From Mesorhizobium_G sp050247155 (GTDB lineage Bacteria; Pseudomonadota; Alphaproteobacteria; Rhizobiales; Rhizobiaceae), in the NCBI GenBank assembly GCA_050247155.1, contig JBFWUS010000024.1, positions 1 through 64,000 on the forward strand: a DNA stretch of 64,000 nt. The letters run 5' to 3'. Made by a program: the position numbers and the translations under genes. Below are positions 42,121-52,822 of the stretch, piece by piece (the stretch's first letter is position 1; every line of letters begins with the position of its first letter). The notes under the pieces were generated by a model that was not told where the DNA came from, did not search any database, and saw nothing but the letters and a program-made list of their open reading frames with translations.

Positions 42121-43361
42121 CGATTCTTTATCCTGGCAACGAGTTCGTCAGCTGCCTTTGTAATTGCTGCATCTAATTCTTGACTCTGGTTTTCGGGCTC
42201 AGCAATTGCAGCTTCCAACTCACCCTTAGACCGCTGCATAATTTCCTCTGAAATCGCGCCCCAGTTTATACGAAAATCTTTGTAGCTTTTTGGCAAATCA
42301 AGAACTGCGTTATCGGCTTCAGTGTCCCTTAGGATTGGATATTCAATTGCTTCGTCGACAATAAAAGATTCAAGGAAATCGTGGATGTGCATCGGAAGTG
42401 GCGATACTCCATTTCCGCTAATTACTTTTTCTCGTTCCCTAACATTCCGTCTCGTTTGACTCCGTTCAACGTCAATTGAAACAATAGGATAAGGTCTTCC
42501 AGAGAGGACGCCTTTAAGTTCCTGCCTTCCATCGTACGCAAATGCCAAACCTTTAACCTGACCCTGCCCATTTAATTTGGTGACGAGCCATGCGAGTTCT
42601 AGAGACAGCGACAGTCTATCAGCGGCGCAATGTCGACCTGATCTAAACCCAGCATCGATCTCCTTTCCTAAGAAGTCGAAATTTTCTGGGTATCCGTCTG
42701 CTTCCAATTCAAGAGCTTCGTTAGGAAGACTCGTGAGGCGTTCGTCAGAAATCGGTTCGTCGTCCTTAGTGTCCGAAAAGACGGGTACAGTGACGTTTGG
42801 CGAGGGGAAAGCAGCAATCCACCCGTAACCTTTAACGTCGAGTAATTTTCCCACGCTGTCGAGATACTTCCCGTACTGTTCCAGGGCATCTACAAAGGTT
42901 CGTATGCAGGCCGCCAAATGCTCCAAACTCGTCAGCCTGCAACAGAAAACAATCTCGTCTCCAATCGTCTTCCATACCTGCGGTGTACAAGACCGCATTT
43001 CCAGCGAGGGTGGTTTTTCAAGCCTTTCGTAGATGCGCCGCACCCGTTCTGGAAAATCACGATAGAAGTGGCGAATCTGGTCGACCCAGGCTGGATTTGG
43101 TGAAGCACGCTCTGACTGCAAATTTGGTTCGCCAAATGTAGCCTTAAATGCAGTTGATCCTACCAAGTCTACAGACAAAAATAGCCTTAGACGATAATCC
43201 GGGCATTCTACGGTTACTTCAGATGCAAAGATTTTGCTCTTACTTCGGCTGCCGGCTGGCTCACTCCAAATTTTAGGGCCACCATCGATAGATTGCCCTT
43301 TGCGTCGCGATAAGCCTTCGAAAAAGGCTTGCAAGGCATTAAAAATCCTGCTGCGAACCAA
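42117..43361 (-). CDS. Class III nucleotidyl cyclase-like protein
   Basis: About 370-414 aa. Near the N-terminus LRLFLSVDLVGSTAFKA holds the first metal-binding Asp (D65 counted from 43361), and VWKTIGDEIVFCC holds the Lys (K131) and second Asp (D135), the usual order in class III cyclases. GYGWIAAFPSPN and DFLGKEIDAGFRSGRHCAADRLSLSLELAW follow. No sensor or membrane domain is seen; the C-terminal 120 aa are unknown. The start is uncertain: only TTG codons (43361, 43334) lie before the core, and this region overlaps the ImmA gene. The lower GC suggests transfer. The product nucleotide is not known. Confidence 0.65.
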   Translation of the reverse strand: MVRSRIFNALQAFFEGLSRRKGQSIDGGPKIWSEPAGSRSKSKIFASEVTVECPDYRLRLFLSVDLVGSTAFKATFGEPNLQSERASPNPAWVDQIRHFYRDFPERVRRIYERLEKPPSLEMRSCTPQVWKTIGDEIVFCCRLTSLEHLAACIRTFVDALEQYGKYLDSVGKLLDVKGYGWIAAFPSPNVTVPVFSDTKDDEPISDERLTSLPNEALELEADGYPENFDFLGKEIDAGFRSGRHCAADRLSLSLELAWLVTKLNGQGQVKGLAFAYDGRQELKGVLSGRPYPIVSIDVERSQTRRNVREREKVISGNGVSPLPMHIHDFLESFIVDEAIEYPILRDTEADNAVLDLPKSYKDFRINWGAISEEIMQRSKGELEAAIAEPENQSQELDAAITKAADELVARIKNR

Positions 43362-43792
43362 TTAGCTTCCCACTCCGCTCTTTGCTGGTCCTGATCAGTT
43401 TCATCAACCCATCTAGTTGCCGCCATTACAGCATTACGATGATTCCGCAATACGAGAGGATAGTGCAACATTAGATGCCCGAGTTCGTGTGCTATTGTAA
43501 AGCGATCACGCTCCGGCGACGTCATGCTGGGGAGAAAAATAGTGAAGTCATCCATCTTTCTAATGATGATCGACTCCGGTAGCCTTGATTTGTATTCTAC
43601 GGGATTTTTATAGGCGATCTTGCCGCCGAGTTTCTTAACAAGAGGCTCGATCGAGTCTCCCGGTCCAAAATCTAAGCTCGCCGCTAACTGCTCAGCAAAA
43701 CTGTTAATATGCTCTCTGGATACTCGGCTTGGTACTGGCCTAGGTTCGCTTACCACCTTCGACGCGCCCGTTGCGAAGAAATCAGCTTGCAA
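43214..43792 (-). CDS. ImmA/IrrE-family metallopeptidase
   Basis: A 192-aa zinc peptidase. DRFTIAHELGHLMLHYPLV carries HExxH at residues 102-106, and RAEWEANWFAAGFLMP supplies the downstream Glu and the family signature. The C-terminal part, ALKFGVSQPAAEVRAKSLH, is the usual helix. ImmA/IrrE proteins cleave repressors or partners in phage and defence loci. The start is TTG 43792, supported by GGAGGT 6 nt upstream. It overlaps the cyclase-like frame by up to 148 nt. GC is lower than in flanking genes. Confidence 0.85.
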   Translation of the reverse strand: MQADFFATGASKVVSEPRPVPSRVSREHINSFAEQLAASLDFGPGDSIEPLVKKLGGKIAYKNPVEYKSRLPESIIIRKMDDFTIFLPSMTSPERDRFTIAHELGHLMLHYPLVLRNHRNAVMAATRWVDETDQDQQRAEWEANWFAAGFLMPCKPFSKAYRDAKGNLSMVALKFGVSQPAAEVRAKSLHLK

Positions 43793-43845
43793 TAAAAGAC
43801 CTCCGCCACCCTGGGTGCTGACGACTCATCCGCCAGCAGCAAAGT

Positions 43846-43851
43846 ATTATA
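43846..43851 (-). promoter_or_regulatory. Possible -10 element for the ImmA-cyclase pair
   Basis: TATAAT is present on the minus strand 54 nt upstream of the TTG start. No good -35 lies at the usual distance, so this is weak evidence. Confidence 0.3.
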
Positions 43852-43976
43852 AGTGAATTGCGGGAACAAATCGAGAAAATAGTTGACAAGCACGATTCGC
43901 ATGTTGGCCCCAATGTGTGGCATTCGTCTGACGCGTTCAAGCAATTGAAAAGTATGGGAAAATTCTTGAAAGTAAG

Positions 43977-47450
<3,474 letters not shown>

Positions 47451-47601
47451 GCGTGGTTCCGTATTTTAACTTGCGCGAAAACGCCACGCGGCTGGGAGCA
47501 CCGGCGGCCGCGCAAGACGATTCTCGAAATGTCAGGCTAGGCGGGCTCTATAGGGGAGGGGGAAGGGGAATGGAAGGGCGGAAATGGTACGTTGTTGCGT
47601 T

Positions 47602-48156
47602 CTAGATCTGTCGATCGGACACTAGCGTCAGGAACCCAGCCAAGCTCATTAGCCAACCTTGGTGGATTGGCCTGTAAGTTTGATGAATTTTCTTCGGTAC
47701 AACAAGCTGTAACCGCTTGGCGCGCATCTCATCTGTCTGGTTCTCCGACACGCCCGGCTCAAGCGTAAGGAGATGTTTTTGCTCGATACGCATGGCCTCT
47801 GAAAGGACTTGTCGCCAGCGATCCTTCACGGTGGATTTCGAACCCAGCATGGTCAGACGTGATGCGGGGAATGTGGCATCGCGGTATTCAGTCTGCCCAG
47901 GAAACAGAAAGTCCGGCTTATTCCTGTTCTCCGTCTCAACACCGTGGCCAAACCGGATCCCGCTAGCCTCCAGAACGGCTGCAATATGATTTTCCAGCGC
48001 CGCCCCTGCGCGGGCCTTCCTGCGGTTCTGAACGCTCAGGGAGAAGGAGATAAATCCATCGACATCGGCACCGTCGGCAAGCGAAAAGCCCTGATTGATC
48101 CTCTCGGCCACGATGCGCCATTCAAGCCGACGGAATAGTTGCTCTTCGCGTTCCAT
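47602..48156 (-). CDS. EcoRII-C-type restriction endonuclease
   Basis: A 184-aa protein matching the catalytic C-terminal domain of EcoRII, which cuts CCWGG-type sites. Markers are VDGFISFSLSVQNRRKARAGAALENHI, then NKPDFLFPGQTEYRD and MLGSKSTVKDRWRQVLSEAMRIEQKHLLTLEPGVSENQTDEM. The PD..K residues of the nuclease are intact. The N-terminal effector-binding domain of EcoRII is missing, because an in-frame stop lies just before ATG 48156. No cognate methyltransferase is found here. It is the last gene of a three-gene unit. Confidence 0.82.
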   Translation of the reverse strand: MEREEQLFRRLEWRIVAERINQGFSLADGADVDGFISFSLSVQNRRKARAGAALENHIAAVLEASGIRFGHGVETENRNKPDFLFPGQTEYRDATFPASRLTMLGSKSTVKDRWRQVLSEAMRIEQKHLLTLEPGVSENQTDEMRAKRLQLVVPKKIHQTYRPIHQGWLMSLAGFLTLVSDRQI

Positions 48157-48177
48157 CCACAACAGCGAGGCAGTTGG

Positions 48178-48930
48178 CTACGCACTGTCCCTGAAAACGT
48201 GTTCTCTATGAAAGCGCAGCAAGTCGCGATCAGGTAGAAAACGGCGCGGCATTTTGAGAGCGGGGGCATTTGCCAGTTGGAGTATTTTCTCGCGCGTGTC
48301 GGACCTCAATTGCGGCGAGGTCACCATGCGCCCATCATCCTCAAATGTGATCAAGCCACGATCGAACGCACGATCATGAAGTCGGTTGAGACAAATCCCG
48401 TTTGTCGGATCAAGTCGGCGACCGACTTCCAAGGCCCATGGCTTGATGTGACCTGCGACAAGCAGTTCCGGTTGCTCGATTCCAGTTATAGCGCACCGAA
48501 AGTCATAGGCGCTAAGGACCATTGTGCGGAAAAAATCTTGCCGTGATCGTTGTTTTGTAATCCCGAAACGATCTAACGAAGTGCCCTCGTATACATACTC
48601 ATCTGCGACTTCCTCGTGAAATCCTGTAGGCCCTTCCGTAGGCTTTGTGAGCGTCTTCGATTCCACAAAAAGTGCACGGAAAAACTCGGCCCAAATTTCA
48701 CGATCAAGGTTGCTGGCATTCTGCATGCCGGATTGCGGTAGCGTTTCGTCGAGAGAAGCCAAGTTTGCGAGTTTCAATGCAACTGACGACGGCGTTCTGC
48801 CAATCTTGCTTGATAGTTCCACAATCTTTGGGTTTCGAGAATGAATTCGTCCAAACGGAGTTTGGACATATAGGGCGACAGCAAGACGTATTTCATCCGC
48901 GGTCCAAAGCCGTCGATTCACGCTAACCAT
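48178..48930 (-). CDS. HNH endonuclease (putative restriction-type)
   Basis: A 250-aa protein. The C-terminal half has the HNH pattern: SAYDFRCAITGIEQPELLVAGHIKPWALEVGRRLDPTNGICLNRLHDRAFDRGLITFEDDG. The N-terminal half (LWTADEIRLAVALYVQTPFGRIHSRNPKIVELSSKIGRTPSSVALKLANLASLD) resembles an SANT-like or HTH DNA-reading domain. It overlaps the upstream gene by 13 nt and ends 21 nt before the EcoRII-C gene, so all three are probably one operon. Likely a nuclease in restriction or defence. Confidence 0.83.
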   Translation of the reverse strand: MVSVNRRLWTADEIRLAVALYVQTPFGRIHSRNPKIVELSSKIGRTPSSVALKLANLASLDETLPQSGMQNASNLDREIWAEFFRALFVESKTLTKPTEGPTGFHEEVADEYVYEGTSLDRFGITKQRSRQDFFRTMVLSAYDFRCAITGIEQPELLVAGHIKPWALEVGRRLDPTNGICLNRLHDRAFDRGLITFEDDGRMVTSPQLRSDTREKILQLANAPALKMPRRFLPDRDLLRFHREHVFRDSA

Positions 48931-49223
48931 CCCTGTCGGGACGCCTCGCGCATGCGACGCCGAAACTCACCAGTGGTCATTTGATATTCTCGTCCATCGA
49001 CTGCTTTGCATTCTTCGAACGAATGCAGCAAATGATCGTCATCGTTTGCCGCCTCCGGCCGAAGCGCGACGAGTCCAATCTTCTCCGGAATGAAGAACTC
49101 ACTGTCGAAAAGATAATTGCTGAATTCTTGGACTTGCAGTTCTCCGAGCACGCAGAAATCGCCCCGGTATTTATAGTTGGAAGCGTCTCTATATAGGTAG
49201 GTTATTTGTGTTAGGCGGGTCAT
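48918..49223 (-). CDS. Unknown protein, first gene of the restriction island
   Basis: A 101-aa acidic protein (MTRLTQITYLYRDASNYKYRGDFCVLGE...FFIPEKIGLVALRPEAANDDDHLLHSFEECKAVD), with no domain I can name. ATG 49223 is preferred because the region upstream of it is not conserved-looking; a longer frame starts at 49301. Its end overlaps the HNH start by 13 nt, so it belongs to the same operon. It could be a specificity, immunity or accessory protein; this is open. Confidence 0.55.
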   Translation of the reverse strand: MTRLTQITYLYRDASNYKYRGDFCVLGELQVQEFSNYLFDSEFFIPEKIGLVALRPEAANDDDHLLHSFEECKAVDGREYQMTTGEFRRRMREASRQGWLA

Positions 49224-49378
49224 TGCAAAACCGGTCTGCGTCGATGCCGGCGTGTAGCCGGATTGGGCCGTTCGCAGAATCAACGTTAGAGCGGCGTTCA
49301 CGAATTGTCGAGATTTCTCGACCGCAATGATGGAGGCAAATTAAACGTGGCCGATTGAGCGGAACGAAGCTACGCGGC

Positions 49379-49449
49379 TGCTTGCTTCAACATGCTCTGC
49401 CAGAACTTCTTTTCGAGGTCGATGATCGCGTGTTCGTGTTACGGGCCAT
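49379..49449 (-). pseudogene. Remnant of an NTF2/SnoaL-like gene start
   Basis: A strong Shine-Dalgarno (GGAGG) precedes ATG 49449. The first codons give MARNT. After a frame change the sequence reads AIIDLEKKFWQSMLKQAAA and stops, which resembles the first helix of NTF2/DUF4440-like proteins. The rest of the gene is missing at the edge of the restriction island. It is therefore probably a truncated, frameshifted remnant. Confidence 0.4.
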
Positions 49450-49539
49450 GGTAGCCTCCTGCGTAGCGTCGTCGGCTAAATGCGGCTCACGACGAAAGCA
49501 TTCCGACAAAAGCCGGCAACAGGCTTGGTGAAGCGTAGG

Positions 49540-49866
49540 TCAGGCCTCAATTGTCGCACCCGAAGGCACCGCGGCGATGATACTGTCGAGCAGGCCGGGA
49601 AAGCGTGAGTCCAGATCGGCGCGGCGCAAGGTAATCAGCCGGTTGGTGCCCTGCACCTCGGTGCGGGTGACGCCGGCCTCGCGCAGCTTCGCCAGATGGT
49701 AACTGATGTTGGTTTTCGAGCCGAGGTCCATGAACTGCTCGCAATTGGTCCGCATCTGATCATTCTCGGCCAAGTGCCGGATGATGGCCAGCCGTGTCGC
49801 ATCGCCGAGCACGGCAAGCACGCCGGCCAGTGTGATCTGGTCAAGGGTCGGGTGGGGCAGGCTCAT
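49540..49866 (-). CDS. ArsR-like winged-helix regulator
   Basis: A 108-aa ArsR-type regulator: LAGVLAVLGDATRLAIIRHLAENDQ, then LGSKTNISYHLAKLREAGVTRTEVQGTNRLITLRRADLDSRFPGLLDSI. The recognition helix is SKTNISYHLAKLREAG. A single Cys (NCEQF) is present; the metal ligands of ArsR are not evident, so it may sense something else. ATG 49866 follows GGGAG. It is divergent from the MFS transporter and probably represses it. Confidence 0.86.
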   Translation of the reverse strand: MSLPHPTLDQITLAGVLAVLGDATRLAIIRHLAENDQMRTNCEQFMDLGSKTNISYHLAKLREAGVTRTEVQGTNRLITLRRADLDSRFPGLLDSIIAAVPSGATIEA

Positions 49867-49972
49867 CGAATCTCCCTTATCCTTCGAGGCTCGCACATCA
49901 GGATGAGGATCGAACGTACTGACAGAAGGTGGCAGCAATTTCGTTGAGCCTCATTGACATATTGCGAAAAGG

Positions 49973-49999
49973 AGTTCAATAGTTCAATAACTTTTGAAC
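49973..49999. promoter_or_regulatory. Candidate ArsR operator upstream of the MFS gene
   Basis: AGTTCAAT occurs twice in tandem (49973 and 49981), and the second copy forms an inverted pair GTTCAA(N6)TTGAAC at 49982-49999. Such a pattern 17 nt upstream of the transporter start suits repression by the divergent regulator. Confidence 0.55.
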
Positions 50000-50015
50000 A
50001 ATTGGGATATGACCC

Positions 50016-51194
50016 ATGGACAGGCGGCTTATCTGGCTCGGCGCCGGCGCCTTCATCACCAGCACGGTGGCTTTCGTGTTTTCCAGCCTGCTGCACGCGA
50101 TTGCTGACGACACGGGCGTCAGCATTACCAGCGCCGGCCATCTGATCACCGCCTATTCGTTATCTTATGCGATCGCTGCGCCGCTGCTTTCGGCGCTGAC
50201 CGGCACGCTCGACCGGCGCAGCGTGATGGTCGGTTCGATGGCGGTGTTCGTCGGCGGCACCGTGATTGCCGCCACCAGCACCGGCTTCGGCTCGCTGCTG
50301 GCCGCGCAAGTAGTCATGGGCGCAGCGGCGGCGCTGTTTGCAGCTACGGGGCAGGCGACGGCGGTGGGCCTTGTTGCGCCGGAGTTTCGCGCAAGGGCGG
50401 TCTCGGTGGTTCTGGCGGGCACGACATTGGCTGTCGCGCTGGGCGCGCCGGTCGGCTCTTTGATCGCTACGTTCTGGGGTTGGCATGGCACGTTCATCGC
50501 GCTTGGGACTCTTGGCGCGCTCTGTGCCGTCATCCTGTGGTGGAAGCTGCCGGGCGATTTGCGCGGCACGGCGCTGCCGCTGGCCGAGCGCCTGAGCGTG
50601 ATCGCGCATCCGGGTGTGGCAAACGCGCTGGGCGTGACGTTTTTCTACATCGTCGGCGGTTTCACCGTGATTTCCTACCTCGCGCCGCTGGCGCTGGAGG
50701 GCGCGGGGCTGTCGCCGGCCGCGCTTCCCGGCATGCTGCTGGCCTACGGTTTCGGCGCGGTGGTTGGCAATCTGTCGGCGGGCCAACTGGCCGACCGCAT
50801 CGGCGCGACGCGGGTGGTGATTTTTGCGATTGCCGTGTCGACGATGCTGAGCTTGGGGATGGCGGTGGCGCTGAAGGTCTTGCCGATGCATCTGGCCGGA
50901 CCGGTGCTGATAGGGCTGATGGTGCCGTGGGGCATCAGCGGCTGGACGTTCCCTTCCGCCCAGGCCGACCGCCTGGTGGCGTTGGCGCCGCATCTGGCGC
51001 AGCTGACGCTGGCGCTGAATGCCTCAGCGCTCTATTTCGGCATCGGCGTTGGCTCTTTTGTCGGCGGGCAGGTGCTGGATCACGCGACGCCGGCTGATCT
51101 CGGCGTCGCCGGCGCAGTGTTTCCGCTGCTGGCGCTGGGGCTGCTGTATTTGTCGCGGCAGCGCAGGGGTTTGGCCGCTACGCCGGCGGAGTAG
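50016..51194 (+). CDS. MFS transporter (DHA1-like)
   Basis: A 392-aa transporter with twelve helices: SSLLHAIADDTGVSITSAGHLITAYSLSYAIAAPLLSALTGTLDRRSVMVGSM carries the MFS motif A region; NLSAGQLADRIGATRVVIFAIAVSTML is the second-half equivalent. It probably exports small molecules. It is divergent from the ArsR-like regulator with a palindromic operator candidate in the spacer. Confidence 0.87.
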   Translation: MDRRLIWLGAGAFITSTVAFVFSSLLHAIADDTGVSITSAGHLITAYSLSYAIAAPLLSALTGTLDRRSVMVGSMAVFVGGTVIAATSTGFGSLLAAQVVMGAAAALFAATGQATAVGLVAPEFRARAVSVVLAGTTLAVALGAPVGSLIATFWGWHGTFIALGTLGALCAVILWWKLPGDLRGTALPLAERLSVIAHPGVANALGVTFFYIVGGFTVISYLAPLALEGAGLSPAALPGMLLAYGFGAVVGNLSAGQLADRIGATRVVIFAIAVSTMLSLGMAVALKVLPMHLAGPVLIGLMVPWGISGWTFPSAQADRLVALAPHLAQLTLALNASALYFGIGVGSFVGGQVLDHATPADLGVAGAVFPLLALGLLYLSRQRRGLAATPAE

Positions 51195-51254
51195 TCGCTG
51201 CGGCTTGTCGCAGAGGCAGCGTTTTGCGATGGTCGGCGCGGAAGGATTTTCGTC

Positions 51255-51887
51255 ATGTGGCGAAACCTGCTCCGCGCGATCGTTCTGGCTGTCGTTGTAA
51301 CGGCAGGCGGCAAGGCGTCCGCGTGGTTGCTCTACCCGGACAACGATCAGCCTGAACGCATCATCGTCGAGATCGAGCGGCCGTTTGGCGAGTTCGTGCC
51401 GTTCAGCGCGCTGCCGCCGCCATACAATACCGCGTTGCAGGAACATCAGGGACCGGACGCGCTATCTTACCGCTGGCGCTACGATCCGCATGATCCGCGC
51501 CCGCAAGGCATGGCCTATCTGCGGGTCGACGCGGCAGGCGATGGTGTCGTGATCTTTGATTTTGCCGTCGAGCGTCTTTTGCCTGGCGAATGTTTCGGCG
51601 CGGCTGTCGTTCTGGTCGATCGGAGTGGGCGCGCGCTGTACAGTTTCTACGCCCGGACCGAGCCGCCGAGTGATAATTCCGACGCTCGCACAGGTCAGCT
51701 TGCGCGCCTGAAATTGTCGCGCCAGCCCGACTGGTGGCAGGGCATCGACGGCATGACGCTCCTGTTCATGCGTTATTACCCGATCCAGGGACTGGATGAT
51801 GAGCAGGTGTGGGCTGCGATGCGGAAGGCTGTCCATCGCATCACGAAAGGGCAGGGCGAGGAGCAGCAGGCGCTCGCCCGCCCTTAG
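51255..51887 (+). CDS. Exported hypothetical protein
   Basis: A 210-aa protein with an N-terminal hydrophobic helix (LLRAIVLAVVVTAGGKASAWLLY) and a beta-rich remainder (RIIVEIERPFGEFVPFSALPPPYN, GVVIFDFAVERLLPGECFGAAVVLVDRSGRALYSFYAR). GGAAGGA precedes the ATG. I do not recognise a family. It is probably periplasmic or membrane-anchored. Confidence 0.55.
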   Translation: MWRNLLRAIVLAVVVTAGGKASAWLLYPDNDQPERIIVEIERPFGEFVPFSALPPPYNTALQEHQGPDALSYRWRYDPHDPRPQGMAYLRVDAAGDGVVIFDFAVERLLPGECFGAAVVLVDRSGRALYSFYARTEPPSDNSDARTGQLARLKLSRQPDWWQGIDGMTLLFMRYYPIQGLDDEQVWAAMRKAVHRITKGQGEEQQALARP

Positions 51888-51893
51888 AGCGAT

Positions 51894-52562
51894 TTATGTC
51901 AGGTTCTTGCGGCGCTCAAGCTCGGCGTCGGTCGGCGTGTCGAACTCAAACGAGCCTGTCTTCACCGTGCCATCCGGCACATATTTCAGCACGACGACTT
52001 TGTTCGGCGTCACATCCGACGAAACCAGCTTCAAGCCCATCGGAGCTGTGCCCTCGCCGAACAGGCGCTTGCCCTTGCCCAGCACGACCGGCATGATCAT
52101 CAAGGTGAACTCGTCGATCAGCCCATTTTGCAACAGCGTCTGAACCAGATCGCTGGAGCCCTGGATCAAGAGGTTCGGGCCGTCCAATTGCTTCAGCTTC
52201 TTCAGCGCCGCCACGACATCAGGCCCGAGCGACTCACTGCCTTTCCAATCGAATTTGAAGTCTTGATTGCGGGTCGCAACGTACTTGGTGATTCGGTCGA
52301 ACAAGGTGCCGATGGGGTCGCCTTCCGGCGCATGAGGCCAATGAGCGGCGAAGATGTCGTAGGTCTTGCGGCCGAGCAGCAGGTCAAACGGTTCGGAAAA
52401 CACTCTGTCGACGACATTGCCGAGTTGCTCGTCGAAATGAGGCGCGACCCAGCCGCCGAACTTGAAACCGCCGACGGGATCTTCTTCGGGACCGCCGGGC
52501 GCCTGCATGACGCCGTCGAGGCTGACGAAAGTGGCGGCGACGATTTTTCTCACGGGTCTCAC
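51894..52562 (-). CDS. Dihydrofolate reductase-family protein (RibD C-terminal-like)
   Basis: A 222-aa protein of the RibD-C/DHFR-like fold: RKIVAATFVSLDGVMQAPGGPEED, LLLGRKTYDIFAAHWPHAPEGD, LKQLDGPNLLIQGSSDLVQTLLQNGLIDEFTLMIMPVVLGKGKRLF, VLKYVPDGTV. Members bind NADPH and reduce unknown small molecules; few are true folate enzymes. It is a single gene. Confidence 0.85.
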   Translation of the reverse strand: MRPVRKIVAATFVSLDGVMQAPGGPEEDPVGGFKFGGWVAPHFDEQLGNVVDRVFSEPFDLLLGRKTYDIFAAHWPHAPEGDPIGTLFDRITKYVATRNQDFKFDWKGSESLGPDVVAALKKLKQLDGPNLLIQGSSDLVQTLLQNGLIDEFTLMIMPVVLGKGKRLFGEGTAPMGLKLVSSDVTPNKVVVLKYVPDGTVKTGSFEFDTPTDAELERRKNLT

Positions 52563-52822
52563 TCCATTGCTCTTGCAGTTTGCCCTTCCAAGGCGGGGAT
52601 AGTGCTAGGACGGACAGGGACTCACGATCCCGACAGAGGATGCAAATTTTGCGGTGAGGTGGATGTAGGGGGCGGCAGCGGTGGCCGCAACTAGCGCGCT
52701 GAACGTCGCGCAGACTGCCGTAATATGATTGTTTGCATCAGGAATTAATTGAGCCGAAGCTTCGTTTGTGCCAGTAGGCGCTACCGGCTTTTGCCGGCGT
52801 TAAGCGAGGGTTTTGCGTTCGA

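Noticed and set aside
42117..43792. Calling this a Pycsar system outright
   Set aside because: No Pycsar effector (TIR, TM or other) is recognised next to the cyclase, and the cyclase assignment rests on motifs only.
43750..43944. A 64-aa minus-strand frame upstream of the ImmA gene
   Set aside because: It contains the probable promoter region, has no good ribosome site, and ends inside the ImmA gene. More likely a chance frame in lower-GC DNA.
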